A stretch of 64,000 nt of DNA, from positions 186,001 through 250,000 of the forward strand of contig NZ_JAATEN010000005.1 of the NCBI RefSeq assembly GCF_012034935.1, given 5' to 3'. Within the stretch, counting starts at the first letter, position 1. Every line of letters begins with the position of its first letter. The DNA is from Streptomyces zingiberis (lineage in GTDB: Bacteria; Actinomycetota; Actinomycetes; Streptomycetales; Streptomycetaceae). A model generated the notes under the pieces. It searched no databases and was not told the DNA's origin. It worked only from the letters and a program-made list of their open reading frames with translations. This document shows, one piece after another, positions 1 through 8,641 of the stretch. The translations under genes and the position numbers were made by a program.

Positions 1-2
1 AG

Positions 3-356
3 GAGCCCTGTGCCGCGCTCCTCGACTGGCTGCGCGCGCTGATCGACCACTCGGTGACCTACCGGGGCCTCTCCCGCGCCCTGATGACCGCGTCCACCGC
101 CGCGGACTGCGAACTCTCCTCCTGCGCCGTGCCGGTGCGCGCCGCGGGCGGTGAGCTGCTGGCCCGGGCCCAGCGGGCCGGGGCCACCCGGGCCGAGGTG
201 GAGATCGGTGATCTGATCCGGCTCACCAACGCCATCGCGATCGCCGTCGAGGAGAGCCCCGGCGACCCCGGCCTCGCCGACCGGCTGCTCACCCTCACCC
301 TGCACGGCCTCCGCGCGGACCCGGGCGCGTGCGCCCCGGGACCGGCCGGCCGCTGA
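3..356 (+). CDS. TetR/AcrR-family regulator, C-terminal part (5' end outside window)
   Basis: The frame is open from the window edge and stops with TGA at 354-356, so only about 117 C-terminal residues are visible. They are alpha-helical (ALLDWLRALIDH, then TYRGLSRALM) and resemble the ligand-binding half of SbtR-like TetR repressors; the DNA-binding helix-turn-helix would lie upstream of the window. No partner gene can be assigned because the next gene runs convergently. The family call rests on sequence feel of the C-terminal domain only, so it is moderately secure. Confidence 0.6.
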   Translation, partial: EPCAALLDWLRALIDHSVTYRGLSRALMTASTAADCELSSCAVPVRAAGGELLARAQRAGATRAEVEIGDLIRLTNAIAIAVEESPGDPGLADRLLTLTLHGLRADPGACAPGPAGR

Positions 357-528
357 CCCGCCCGCTGGCCCACCCACTGGCCCACCCGCTGCCCCACCCG
401 TGCAGCGGGGCGGTTCACCGGAGCGGGCGCGCGGCCGGTGACGGTACGCGGTGCCCGCCCCGCGCCGGCCGGCCCGACCACACACCGCGGACCGCACCGC
501 ACGTGGGCCGGGCCCGCCGCCGCCCAGG

Positions 529-1590
529 TCAGCGGCGACGCAGATCCGCCACCCGCCCACCCGTGGCGGGCGGTTCGGCGGTCGGGGGCCCGCCCCGGAG
601 CGGGGGCGTGGTGGACGCGGCCGGGTGCGCGCGGCGCTGCCCGGGGAGGGGCAGGTCCTCGGTGCGCCCGGGGCCCTGCCCGCCCGCCGGCGGCTTGCCA
701 CCGCCCGGCCCGGCGGCCGGGGACGGGCCCCGCCCGGCGGCGGGAGGCACCGGGCGCGGCCTGCGCCCCGGCCCCGGCGCGGCCCCGGCGCCCCCGCCGG
801 TGCCACCGCCGGGCGCAGCCACCGTGATCTGCACGCCCTGGTCCGCCAGGGCCCGGAGTTCGGCGGCGGCCCGCTCCTCGTGCTCCGGGGGCTCGTCGGT
901 GACCAGCCGGGTGATCGTCTCCGTGGGGACCGTCTGGAACATGGTGTCCGTCCCGAGCTTGGTGTGGTCGGCGAGGACCACCACCTCGGCGGCGGCCTGG
1001 ACGAGGGCCCGGTCGACGCTGGCGGAGAGCATGTTCGAGGTGGACAGGCCCCGTTCGGCGGTCAGCCCACTGCCGGAGAGGAACGCGCGGGAGACCCGGA
1101 GGCCGTGCAGGGACTGCTCCGCGCCACTGCCCACCAGGGCGTGGTCGGAGCCGCGCAGGGTACCCCCGGTCATCACCACCTCGACCCGGTTGGCGTGCGC
1201 CAGCGCCTGCGCGACGAGCAGGGAGTTGGTGACCACGGTGAGGCCGGGGACGCGCGCGAGCCGGCGGGCCAGCTCCTGGGTGGTCGTGCCCGCCCCGACC
1301 ACGATCGCCTCGCCCTCCGTGACCAGGGCGGCGGCACGGTCGGCGATGGCCGTCTTCTCGGCGGTCGCCAGATGGGCCTTCTGCGGGAAACCGGGCTCCC
1401 GGCTGAAACCTCCGGGCAGCACCGCTCCGCCGTGCCGGCGGTCGAGCAGCCCTTCCGCCTCCAGCGCGCGCACGTCACGGCGTACGGTCACTTCTGAGGT
1501 CTGGACGACACGGGCGAGCTCACGGAGCGACACGGCCCCGTTGGCGCGCACCATTTCAAGGATCAATTGGCGACGTTCTGCAGCGAACAC
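529..1590 (-). CDS. DeoR/GlpR-family transcriptional regulator
   Basis: 353 residues. An N-terminal winged helix (about residues 5-57: RRQLILEM, SLRELARVV, TSEVTVRRDVRALEAEGLLDR, RHGGAV) is followed by the DeoR sugar-phosphate sensor domain with GAGTTTQELARRL near residue 100 and KLGTDTMF near 215. Family members bind a phosphorylated sugar and repress catabolic genes. The last 75 or so residues are a Gly/Pro-rich tail not typical of the family (usual length about 255). The GTG start at 1590 is preceded by TACTGT at 1603-1598 with a 7-nt gap, suggesting a leaderless mRNA. It sits near nucleoside catabolism genes, but its own promoter lacks their CTACGCGCGTAG palindrome, so control of that pathway is only a possibility. 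Confidence 0.88.
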   Translation of the reverse strand: MFAAERRQLILEMVRANGAVSLRELARVVQTSEVTVRRDVRALEAEGLLDRRHGGAVLPGGFSREPGFPQKAHLATAEKTAIADRAAALVTEGEAIVVGAGTTTQELARRLARVPGLTVVTNSLLVAQALAHANRVEVVMTGGTLRGSDHALVGSGAEQSLHGLRVSRAFLSGSGLTAERGLSTSNMLSASVDRALVQAAAEVVVLADHTKLGTDTMFQTVPTETITRLVTDEPPEHEERAAAELRALADQGVQITVAAPGGGTGGGAGAAPGPGRRPRPVPPAAGRGPSPAAGPGGGKPPAGGQGPGRTEDLPLPGQRRAHPAASTTPPLRGGPPTAEPPATGGRVADLRRR

Positions 1591-1597
1591 AAAACTG

Positions 1598-1630
1598 ACA
1601 GTAACGCCACCGACCGACCGCTTTCAGCGG
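1598..1630 (-). promoter_or_regulatory. Promoter of the DeoR gene with 13-bp palindrome
   Basis: On the minus strand TACTGT (1603-1598) looks like a -10 box, 7 nt before the GTG start. Fourteen bp further upstream lies CCGCTTTCAGCGG (1618-1630), an interrupted palindrome with 5-bp arms CCGCT/AGCGG, placed where the -35 hexamer would be. That position suits an autoregulatory operator. This is inference from position and symmetry only. Confidence 0.45.
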
Positions 1631-1858
1631 TTTTCGCCGAATAGCAGAAATTGCCCGTGGCCCCGTCCCGCTCCTGCTATACGGGACCATGCCCCGGGCC
1701 CCCGCGGCAACCGCCGTGCCGGAACCGGCCGGGAAGCGCCTCCCGGCCCGGGACCGGGCTCCCGGGAAGCCTGCGGCCGGACCCGGACCCGTCGCGGGGC
1801 GGCCTCCACCCGGCGGGGCGGCGGACGCCGGGCCCCGGAGGCGTGCGCCGGGCCCGGC

Positions 1859-3298
1859 TCAGCCCTCGCCGAGGCTCTTCCGGGTGTGCAGCTGCCGCGC
1901 CACCTCGGCGATCGAACCGGAGAGCGAGGGGTACACCGTGAAGGTGTTGGCCACCTGCTCGACCGTCAGGCTGTTGTCCACGGCGAGCGATATCGGGTGG
2001 ATCAGCTCGCTGGCGCGCGGCGCGACCACCACACCGCCCACGACGATGCCGGTACCGGGCCGGCAGAACAGCTTCACGAAGCCGTCCCGGATGCCCTGCA
2101 TCTTCGCCCGGGGGTTGCGCAGCAGCGGCAGCTTGACCGCGCGGGCGTCGATCCGGCCGCTGTCCACGTCCGCCTGCGTGTAGCCGACGGTCGCGATCTC
2201 CGGGTCGGTGAAGACGTTCGCCGAGACGGTCTTGAGGTTCAGCGGGGCCACCGCGTCCCCGAGGATGTGGTACATCGCGATCCGGCCCTGCATCGCGGCG
2301 ACGGACGCCAGCGCCAGCACTCCCGTGCAGTCGCCCGCGGCGTAGACGCCGGGCGCGCCGGTGCGGGAGACCCGGTCGGTCCGGATGTGGCCGGACTCCT
2401 TGAGCACGACCCCCGCCTCCTCCAGCCCCATGCCGCCGGTGTTGGGGACCGCGCCCACCGCCATCAGGCAGTGCGAGCCGGTGATCGTGCGGCCGTCGGC
2501 CAGCCGCACCTCGACCCCGGCGCCGGCCCGCTTCACGGCCGCCGCGCGGGAGCGGCTCATCACGTTCATCCCGCGGCGGCGGAAGACGTCCTCCAGCACC
2601 ACGGCGGCGTCCGGGTCCTCACCCGGCAGCACGCGGTCCCGGCTGGAGACCAGGGTGACCCGGGAGCCCAGCGCCTGGTACGCGCCGGCGAACTCGGCGC
2701 CGGTCACGCCGGAGCCGACGACGATCAGCTCCTCGGGCAGCTCGTCCAGGTCGTAGAGCTGCGTCCAGTTGAGGATGCGCTCGCCGTCGGGCAGGGCGTC
2801 GGGGAGTTCCCGGGGGTGCGCGCCGGTGGCCACCAGCACCGCGTCGGCGGTCAGGGCCTCCTCGGCACCGTCGGCGAACCGCACGGTCACCGTGCGGGAG
2901 CCGTCCGGTGCCTGCTGCGGCTCCAGCCGCCCCCGGCCGCGCAGCACCCGGCCGCCGGCCCGGGTGACGGACGCGGTGATGTCGTGCGACTGCGCGAGCG
3001 CGAGGCGCTTCACCCGGCGGTTGACCTTGCCGAGGTCCACCCCGACCACCCGGGCGGGCTGGTCGACGTGCGGGGTGTCGTCGGCGACGATGATGCCGAG
3101 CTCCTCGTAGGAGGAGTCGAAGGTGGTCATGACCTCGGCGGTCGCGATCAGCGTCTTCGACGGCACGCAGTCGGTGAGCACCGACGCGCCGCCGAGGCCG
3201 TCGCTGTCGACGACGGTCACCTCCGCGCCGAGTTGCGCGGCCACCAGGGCCGCCTCGTACCCGCCGGGTCCGCCGCCGATGATCACGATCCGAGTCAC
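1859..3298 (-). CDS. lpdA: NAD(P)H-quinone dehydrogenase, LpdA-type flavoprotein
   Basis: 479 residues of the FAD-dependent pyridine nucleotide-disulfide oxidoreductase family. The FAD-binding Rossmann motif IGGGPGGYEAA is at residues 7-17, an NAD(P) site VVGSGVTGAEFAGAY in the middle, and the dimerisation domain at the end (VFTDPEIATVGYTQ). The usual redox pair CxxxxC is broken: GGASVLTDCVPSK keeps only the second cysteine, as in Mycobacterium tuberculosis LpdA (Rv3303c), which reduces quinones rather than lipoamide. I chose GTG at 3298, which has GAGAAT six nt upstream; a GTG at 3316 is also in frame but would overlap that box. Divergent from the next gene. Confidence 0.88.
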   Translation of the reverse strand: MTRIVIIGGGPGGYEAALVAAQLGAEVTVVDSDGLGGASVLTDCVPSKTLIATAEVMTTFDSSYEELGIIVADDTPHVDQPARVVGVDLGKVNRRVKRLALAQSHDITASVTRAGGRVLRGRGRLEPQQAPDGSRTVTVRFADGAEEALTADAVLVATGAHPRELPDALPDGERILNWTQLYDLDELPEELIVVGSGVTGAEFAGAYQALGSRVTLVSSRDRVLPGEDPDAAVVLEDVFRRRGMNVMSRSRAAAVKRAGAGVEVRLADGRTITGSHCLMAVGAVPNTGGMGLEEAGVVLKESGHIRTDRVSRTGAPGVYAAGDCTGVLALASVAAMQGRIAMYHILGDAVAPLNLKTVSANVFTDPEIATVGYTQADVDSGRIDARAVKLPLLRNPRAKMQGIRDGFVKLFCRPGTGIVVGGVVVAPRASELIHPISLAVDNSLTVEQVANTFTVYPSLSGSIAEVARQLHTRKSLGEG

Positions 3299-3398
3299 GG
3301 GCCCATTCTCCCCCACGGGCCCGCGGAGGTCCCGGCGGGGGTCGGCCGGGAGCGGGCGAACCCGCGAGCCGCCCGCGGACCTCGCTTACCCTCGTCAC

Positions 3399-3836
3399 AT
3401 GTCGCTCTACGCCGCGTACGCCGGCAACCTCGACGCGCGGCTGATGTCCCGCCGCGCTCCCCACTCACCGCTGCGCGGAACGGGCTGGCTCTCGGGCTGG
3501 CGGCTGACCTTCGGCGGCGAGCAGATGGGCTGGGAGGGCGCACTGGCCACCATCGTGGAGGCGCCGCGGGCCCAGACGTTCGTCGCCCTCTACGACATCG
3601 CCCCCATGGACGAGGACTCCATGGACCGCTGGGAGGGCGTCGGCCTCGACATATACCGGCGGATGCGGGTCCGGGTGCACACCCTCGACGGCGAGGAGGC
3701 GGCCTGGCTCTACGTCCTCAACGGTTACGAGGGCGGGCTGCCGTCCGCGCGCTACCTCGGCGAGATCGCGGACGCGGCCGAGTCGGCGGGGGCACCGCAC
3801 GACTACGTGATGGAGCTGCGCAAACGGCCCTGCTGA
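3399..3836 (+). CDS. Gamma-glutamylcyclotransferase-fold (AIG2/GGCT-like) protein
   Basis: 145 residues. It begins MSLYAAYAGNLDARLM, the short beta strand and YxxN-type loop that starts GGCT/AIG2 domains, and has the later GYEGGLPS loop holding the candidate catalytic glutamate. The family cyclises gamma-glutamyl amines or is non-enzymatic; the substrate here is unknown. The ATG at 3399 sits 6 nt after TACCCT (3387-3392 region), again a leaderless arrangement. Divergent from lpdA and followed 136 bp later by the purine nucleoside phosphorylase, which has its own operator. Confidence 0.8.
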   Translation: MSLYAAYAGNLDARLMSRRAPHSPLRGTGWLSGWRLTFGGEQMGWEGALATIVEAPRAQTFVALYDIAPMDEDSMDRWEGVGLDIYRRMRVRVHTLDGEEAAWLYVLNGYEGGLPSARYLGEIADAAESAGAPHDYVMELRKRPC

Positions 3837-3936
3837 GCGGCGAACCCGGCGGCGGGCCCGGGGCGGGCCCGGGGGCCGTCCGGTACCCGCCGGCCAAGCG
3901 GTCACCGGACGCCCGCGGGGCTCTCACCACCGGCGT

Positions 3937-3966
3937 CTACGCGCGTAGCCGAAAACGGGTTACCCT
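3937..3966 (+). promoter_or_regulatory. CTACGCGCGTAG operator and -10 of purine nucleoside phosphorylase
   Basis: The perfect 12-bp palindrome CTACGCGCGTAG occupies 3937-3948. TACCCT at 3961-3966 is a likely -10, 6 nt before the GTG start at 3973, so the palindrome covers the -35 region. The same 12-mer is found at deoC, add and the nucleoside ABC operon, and in degenerate form at bmp. A repressor site is the simplest reading. Confidence 0.75.
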
Positions 3967-3972
3967 CATCCG

Positions 3973-4794
3973 GTGAACGCCTCAGAGACTGCCGCCCCGG
4001 GGCTCCCCCCGGCGCCCGACGCCCGCGCCGCCGCCGCCCGCCTCCGCGAACTGACCGGCGCCGAGACCCATGACGTCGCGCTGGTCATGGGATCCGGCTG
4101 GGTCCCCGCCGCCGACGCGCTCGGCGCCCCGGAGAGCGACCTGCCGGTGACCGACCTTCCCGGTTTCGCGCCGCCCGCCGTCGAGGGCCACGCCGGACGG
4201 ATCCGCTCGTACCGGATCGGGGAGAAGCGCGCCCTGGTCTTCCTCGGCCGGACCCACTACTACGAGGGCCACGGGGTCGCGGCCGTCACCCACGGCGTCC
4301 GCACCGCCGTCGCCGCCGGCTGCAAGACCGTCGTGCTGACCAACGGCTGCGGCGGGCTGCGCGCGGGGATGCGCCCCGGTCAGCCCGTGCTCATCAGCGA
4401 TCACATCAACCTCACCGCGGTCTCGCCGATCGTGGGCGCCAACTTCGTCGACCTGACGGACCTGTACTCGACGCGGCTGCGCGCCCTGTGCAAGGAGGTC
4501 GACGACACCCTGGAGGAAGGCGTCTACGCGCAGTTCCCCGGCCCCCACTACGAGACCCCGGCCGAGATCCACATGATCCGCACCCTCGGGGCCGACCTGG
4601 TGGGCATGTCGACGGCGCTGGAGGCCATAGCCGCCCGCGAGGCCGGCGCCGAGGTGCTCGGCATCTCCCTGGTGACCAATCTGGCCGCGGGCATGACGGG
4701 CGAGCCGCTCAACCACGAAGAGGTCCTCCAGGCCGGGCGCGACTCGGCGGCCCGGATGGGCAGCCTGCTCGCCCGGGTCCTCGGCCGCCTGTAG
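3973..4794 (+). CDS. Purine-nucleoside phosphorylase (trimeric type)
   Basis: 273 residues. It phosphorolyses inosine, guanosine and their deoxy forms to base plus (deoxy)ribose-1-phosphate. Motifs in order: phosphate-binding GSGW (40-43), RTHYYEGHG with His95 and Glu98, [25 protein letters not shown] (188-198), GMSTALEA, and LVTNLAAG with Asn236, the base-recognition residue of the 6-oxopurine-specific trimeric family. Length is normal. The GTG start at 3973 follows TACCCT by 6 nt, so the mRNA is probably leaderless. Controlled by the shared palindrome just upstream. M. tuberculosis has the same neighbourhood (deoD next to pmmB, near lpdA, add, deoA, cdd). Confidence 0.95.
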   Translation: MNASETAAPGLPPAPDARAAAARLRELTGAETHDVALVMGSGWVPAADALGAPESDLPVTDLPGFAPPAVEGHAGRIRSYRIGEKRALVFLGRTHYYEGHGVAAVTHGVRTAVAAGCKTVVLTNGCGGLRAGMRPGQPVLISDHINLTAVSPIVGANFVDLTDLYSTRLRALCKEVDDTLEEGVYAQFPGPHYETPAEIHMIRTLGADLVGMSTALEAIAAREAGAEVLGISLVTNLAAGMTGEPLNHEEVLQAGRDSAARMGSLLARVLGRL

Positions 4795-5762
4795 GCGAGC
4801 GGACCTGCGCCGGCCGGGGCGGGCCTGCTCCGGCCTGAGCGGTCCGGCGCGGTCCGGTTCCGGGCCCGGGGCGGGCCCGCCTGCCGCGGGCCGGACGGAC
4901 GTCGGCCGGGGTGGTCCGGGGCAGTCCGGGGCGGGGCCGAGGGGCCCCGCCACAACGGGCCACCTGCGGTCCCGGTTGCCGGACCCTCGACGACGGTGGC
5001 GGAGTTCCGCCGCACGGGGGGCGGTGGCGGATTTCCGCCGTCGAGGGCGGTGGCGGTGGCGGTGGCGGATTCGGTGGCAGTGACGCTGTCGGTGCCCGTG
5101 CTGATGCTGATGTCGGTAACCGCGTCGGCGCCGGGGAAAGGGAGGCGGAGTTCCACCGTCGCCCCGTCCGCCGCGACGTGGCGCTTCACCGGCCGTCTCC
5201 GCCTCGGCCCCGCGCACAGGATCCGTCCACAACCCGCCGGGAAACGGCAAGGTCCCGGCTCCCGGCGCGCCGGTTCCACCGGTCTCGGACCGCCGGACCG
5301 CCGCCCGGGGGACGTACGAGCGGCACCGGCACCGGCACCGCCCATGGCGGCACCGGGTCCGCCGGTGGCGGGACGCCCTCCGCGGCCGGGGCCGGAAGGC
5401 GGCGGACCGGCCTCGGCACCCGGAGCCGGAACCCGGCCGTCCGCCGGCCCGTCACCGCCCACCGGTGGGACACCTCACCGCGCACGCCGGGTGTCCTCCC
5501 GGTAAAGCCCGGCCGACACGGGTACCGGTACCCCTCGGGCCCCGGACCGTTCCTCACCGGTTCACCACCAGGTCCCGTACCCCCGGCGCCCGGCCCCCTG
5601 CCGGGGCGGGGCGGGGGACCCGACCGCCGCACCGGCGCCGCCTCCGGCGCCCGCACCGGAACACCACCGGCCCCCGGCACCGCCGACCCCCGGGGGCCAC
5701 GACACCGGGTGAACGGCCCGCGCCCACCGGGCCGCCGCCCCCGACCGAAGCAGGAGCGTCAC
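4795..5762 (+). other. 968-bp non-coding stretch with nested hairpins
   Basis: No frame here has convincing protein character; long open frames are a product of GC content. It holds (GGTGGC)n runs around 5050-5075 and a nested inverted repeat at 4984-5047. The last 15 bp carry the ribosome binding site AGGAG (5752-5756) of the phosphohexomutase. I cannot place a promoter for that gene. Confidence 0.5.
4984..5047. repeat. Nested inverted repeat
   Basis: Outer arms CCCTCGACG (4984-4992) and CGTCGAGGG (5039-5047) are exact complements. Between them lie two near-copies of a small hairpin, GGCGGAGTTCCGCC and GGCGGATTTCCGCC, so alternative cruciform foldings are possible. It is 190 bp downstream of the phosphorylase stop codon. 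No T-run follows; it could act as a terminator or be a short mobile palindrome. Confidence 0.5.
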
Positions 5763-7475
5763 GTGGCAAGCGACACAGCGGAGCTGATCCGGCAGGCCGG
5801 TGCCTGGCTGGCCGAGGACCCCGACCCCGAGACCCGCGCGGAGCTGAGCGCGCTCATCGAGGCGGAGGACACCGAGGCGCTCGCCGGCCGCTTCGGCGGC
5901 ACCCTGCAGTTCGGCACCGCCGGGCTCCGCGGCGAACTCGGCGCGGGGCCGCTGCGGATGAACCGGGCGGTGGTCATCCGGGCCGCCGCCGGCCTCGCCG
6001 CGTACCTCCGCAAGCAGAACCCGGCCGCGGACGGCGAGCCGGGGCTGGTCGTCATCGGCTACGACGCCCGGTACAAGAGCGAGGAGTTCGCCCGGGACAC
6101 GGCGGCCGTGATGACCGGCGCCGGGCTCCGCGCCGCGCTGCTGCCCCGCCCGCTGCCCACGCCCGTGCTGGCGTTCGCCGTGCGGCACCTGGGGGCGGTC
6201 GCCGGCGTCACGGTCACCGCCAGCCACAACCCGCCCCGGGACAACGGCTACAAGGTGTACCTCGGCGGCGCGTCCGGCGGCGCGCAGATCGTCCCGCCGG
6301 CCGACGCGGAGATCGCCGCCGAGATCGCGGCGGTGGGCAGCCTGACCGGCGTGGCGCGCGCCGGCTCCGGCTGGGAGACCCTGGGGGAGGAGATCGTCGA
6401 GGCGTACCTGGCCCGCACCGACGCGGTGCTGACCGGCGGTTCCCCGCGCGACGTCCGGGTCGTCCACACCCCCTTGCACGGCGTGGGCCGGGACACCCTG
6501 CTCGCCGCCTTCGAACGGGCCGGCTTCCCCCCGCCCGTCGTGGTGCCCGAACAGGGCGATCCCGACCCGGCGTTCCCCACGGTGGCCTTCCCCAACCCGG
6601 AGGAGCCGGGCGCCATGGACCTGGCGTTCGCCACCGCCCGCGCCGCCTCCCCGGCGCCCGACCTCGTCATCGCCAACGACCCGGACGCGGACCGCTGCGC
6701 CGTCGCCGTGCCCGCGCCCGGCACCGGCCCGGGCTGGCGGATGCTCCGCGGGGACGAGGTCGGCGCGCTGCTCGCCACGCACCTGGTGCACAAGCGGGCC
6801 GCCGGGGCCTTCGCCACCACCGTCGTCTCCTCTTCGCTGCTCTCCCGCATCGCCGCCCGCGCCGAACAGCCGTACGACGAGACGCTGACCGGCTTCAAGT
6901 GGCTGACCCGCGTCGAAGGGCTGGCTTACGCCTACGAGGAGGCGCTGGGCTACTGCGTGGACCCGGACGGGGTGCGCGACAAGGACGGCATCACCGCCGC
7001 CCTGCTCGTGGCCGAACTGGCCGCCGAACTCAAGGCCGGCGGCCGTGACCTGTCCGAACTCCTGGACGACATCGCCGTGGAGTACGGGCTGCACGCCACC
7101 GACCAGCTCTCCGTACGGGTGACCGACCTCTCGCTGATCTCCGACGCCATGACGCGGCTCCGTGAGCGGCCCCCCGCCACCCTGGCCGGGCTCACCGTGA
7201 CCACCGCCGAGGACCTGGCCCGCGGCACCGACCGGCTGCCGCCCACCGACGGCCTGCGCTACACCCTCGCCGGCGGGGACTTCCCGGCCGGGCGCCTGCC
7301 GGTGGAATCGGCCCGGGTCGTGGTCCGGCCCAGCGGGACCGAGCCCAAGCTCAAGTGCTACCTGGAGGCCGTCGTGCCGGTGGCGGGCCCCGACGCGCTG
7401 GACGACGCCCGGACCACCGCCGCCGCCGTGCTGGCCGCGCTCAAGGTGGACCTGGCGGCGGCCGCGCGCCTCTGA
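5763..7475 (+). CDS. Phosphohexomutase (phosphomannomutase/phosphoglucomutase family)
   Basis: 570 residues, the usual length for the long PMM/PGM2-like branch that also acts as phosphopentomutase. Catalytic serine loop TASHNP with Ser154, metal loop DPDADR (306-311), sugar loop GDEVGALLA, substrate loop EEALGYCV, and C-terminal phosphate clamp RPSGTEPKLK with Ser524. In this context it plausibly converts (deoxy)ribose-1-phosphate from the upstream phosphorylase to the 5-phosphate used by DeoC; hexose-phosphate activity is equally possible from sequence. GTG start at 5763 has a good AGGAG seven nt upstream, unlike its leaderless neighbours. Corresponds to pmmB next to deoD in mycobacteria. 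Confidence 0.92.
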   Translation: MASDTAELIRQAGAWLAEDPDPETRAELSALIEAEDTEALAGRFGGTLQFGTAGLRGELGAGPLRMNRAVVIRAAAGLAAYLRKQNPAADGEPGLVVIGYDARYKSEEFARDTAAVMTGAGLRAALLPRPLPTPVLAFAVRHLGAVAGVTVTASHNPPRDNGYKVYLGGASGGAQIVPPADAEIAAEIAAVGSLTGVARAGSGWETLGEEIVEAYLARTDAVLTGGSPRDVRVVHTPLHGVGRDTLLAAFERAGFPPPVVVPEQGDPDPAFPTVAFPNPEEPGAMDLAFATARAASPAPDLVIANDPDADRCAVAVPAPGTGPGWRMLRGDEVGALLATHLVHKRAAGAFATTVVSSSLLSRIAARAEQPYDETLTGFKWLTRVEGLAYAYEEALGYCVDPDGVRDKDGITAALLVAELAAELKAGGRDLSELLDDIAVEYGLHATDQLSVRVTDLSLISDAMTRLRERPPATLAGLTVTTAEDLARGTDRLPPTDGLRYTLAGGDFPAGRLPVESARVVVRPSGTEPKLKCYLEAVVPVAGPDALDDARTTAAAVLAALKVDLAAAARL

Positions 7476-7778
7476 CCGGTACGGAAGCGGCAGCCGGCGC
7501 CGTGGCCGCCGGGCGGCAGGGCGGCAGAGCGGCAAGGGGGCACGGACGGCAGGCAGGCCGGGGGCCGGCAGGACGGACGGCGGTGCGCGGCCGGACGGCG
7601 GTGCGCCGGGCGCGGCCGGCCGGGACCTCCCGGCGCCACCGGGACCCGGGACCCGGGACCCGGAGCCCGCGCGGACCGGCCCCCGGCCGGCGGCGGGCGG
7701 CGAGCGAGAGCCCCGCCGCGCCGTCGCCGCCCCGTCAGCCCATCAGGCCCAGTAGGCCCGTCAGGCCCATCAGGCCCG
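7476..7778 (+). other. 303-bp gap with short tandem repeats
   Basis: Between convergent genes. It holds two copies of CGGACGGCGGTGCGC near 7570-7600, three GGGACCC units near 7638-7660, and at 7741-7783 a run of CATCAGGCCC/GTCAGGCCC decanucleotides that reaches into the stop codon of the PH-domain gene. No gene or clear terminator seen. Confidence 0.5.
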
Positions 7779-8432
7779 TCAGCCGATCAGGGCGAGCACG
7801 AGCAGCAGCACCGCGCCCACCGCCGAGGGGGCCAGCACCTCGTAGGCCCAGCGCACCTCGGGCTCGCCCTGCGCCGTCTCCCGGCGGGCGTGCCGCTCCG
7901 CCAGCTCGGAGAGTTCCGTGACGGCCTCGTCGCCGGGGGCCCGGTCCGGTCCGGTGACGGCGGCCGAGGCACGGCCGGTGTCGTCGGCGGCGGCGTTCCG
8001 TGCGCTGCGCCGGGCCGAGCGCTTGCGGGCCCGCAGCGACACCGGGATCGCCCAGAGCTGGAACTTCCGCCCCCCGGCGAAGATCTCGCTGGAGTAGCTC
8101 GCCCGTACGCCTTCGACCGTCCCCCAGGGGAGGGTGATCGTGCGGAACGGGTTGCGCACCCGGAGCCGGTCCTCGCCCGCGAAGACCGCGGGCCGGAAGG
8201 TGAAGGCGACGACCAGCGGCACCACGAGCAGCAGCCCGGCCAGCGCGAGCCAGGGGGTGCGGCCCGTGCCGCGGACGAGCGCGTCGATGCCGATCCAGCC
8301 CGCGAGACCGAGCAGCACCGCCCCGCCGAGCAGGGCCGAGCCGGAGCGGTAGACGCGGTCGGCGTACCGCGGGGCGTGCTCGGGGCCGGGCTCGGGCCGC
8401 GGCGCGGAGGAGGAGGGGTCCGGGCTCGTCAT
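7779..8432 (-). CDS. PH-domain-containing membrane protein
   Basis: 217 residues. Two adjacent membrane segments (SALLGGAVLLGLAGWIGIDAL and LALAGLLLVVPLVVAFTF) precede a bacterial PH domain (RPAVFAGEDRLRVRNPFRTITLPW, FAGGRKFQLWAIPVSL), and a third membrane segment ends the protein (AVLLLVLALIG). This is the common actinobacterial topology; function is not established. ATG at 8432 chosen because it follows CAGAAT by 7 nt and everything upstream in frame is low-complexity. Divergent from deoC with a 209-bp shared promoter region. Confidence 0.82.
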   Translation of the reverse strand: MTSPDPSSSAPRPEPGPEHAPRYADRVYRSGSALLGGAVLLGLAGWIGIDALVRGTGRTPWLALAGLLLVVPLVVAFTFRPAVFAGEDRLRVRNPFRTITLPWGTVEGVRASYSSEIFAGGRKFQLWAIPVSLRARKRSARRSARNAAADDTGRASAAVTGPDRAPGDEAVTELSELAERHARRETAQGEPEVRWAYEVLAPSAVGAVLLLVLALIG

Positions 8433-8551
8433 GCGCCCGATTCTGCCCGATGCCCCCCACGAGCCACGACGGGGCCGGGCACCGGGCCCGGGGACGGTCC
8501 GGCGGCCGGAGACCCGTCCCGCCGGGTCCGGTGGGCGGCACGGGCCGTCCG

Positions 8552-8595
8552 GGTGGCGGGGACCACCACGGGCCGCCCCGGTGGCGGGGACCACC
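8552..8595. repeat. Direct repeat of an interrupted palindrome upstream of deoC
   Basis: GGTGGCGGGGACCACC occurs at 8552-8567 and again at 8580-8595, 28 bp apart start to start. Each copy is itself an interrupted palindrome (GGTGG, 6-nt spacer, CCACC). They end 10 bp upstream of the deoC -35 box, a position suited to an activator. No regulator can be named. Confidence 0.45.
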
Positions 8596-8605
8596 TCCCC
8601 GGGGG

Positions 8606-8635
8606 GTGACAGCTGGCTACGCGCGTAGATATGCT
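8606..8635 (+). promoter_or_regulatory. deoC promoter with CTACGCGCGTAG operator in the spacer
   Basis: GTGACA (8606-8611) and TATGCT (8630-8635) form a -35/-10 pair with an 18-bp spacer, and the perfect palindrome CTACGCGCGTAG (8617-8628) lies inside the spacer. The -10 ends 6 nt before the GTG start, so the transcript should be leaderless. An operator between -35 and -10 implies repression. Confidence 0.78.
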
Positions 8636-8641
8636 CCTCGG

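Noticed and set aside
329..3976. Very long open frame on the plus strand across the DeoR and lpdA genes
   Set aside because: It is the shadow of two well-supported minus-strand genes; its translation is Arg/Pro/Gly-rich with no domain. Similar long shadows at 20069-23371, 24588-26197 and 53274-55958 were dropped for the same reason.
4911..5762. N-terminal extension of the phosphohexomutase
   Set aside because: The frame is open but low-complexity, and a good ribosome site sits right before GTG 5763 where the family begins.
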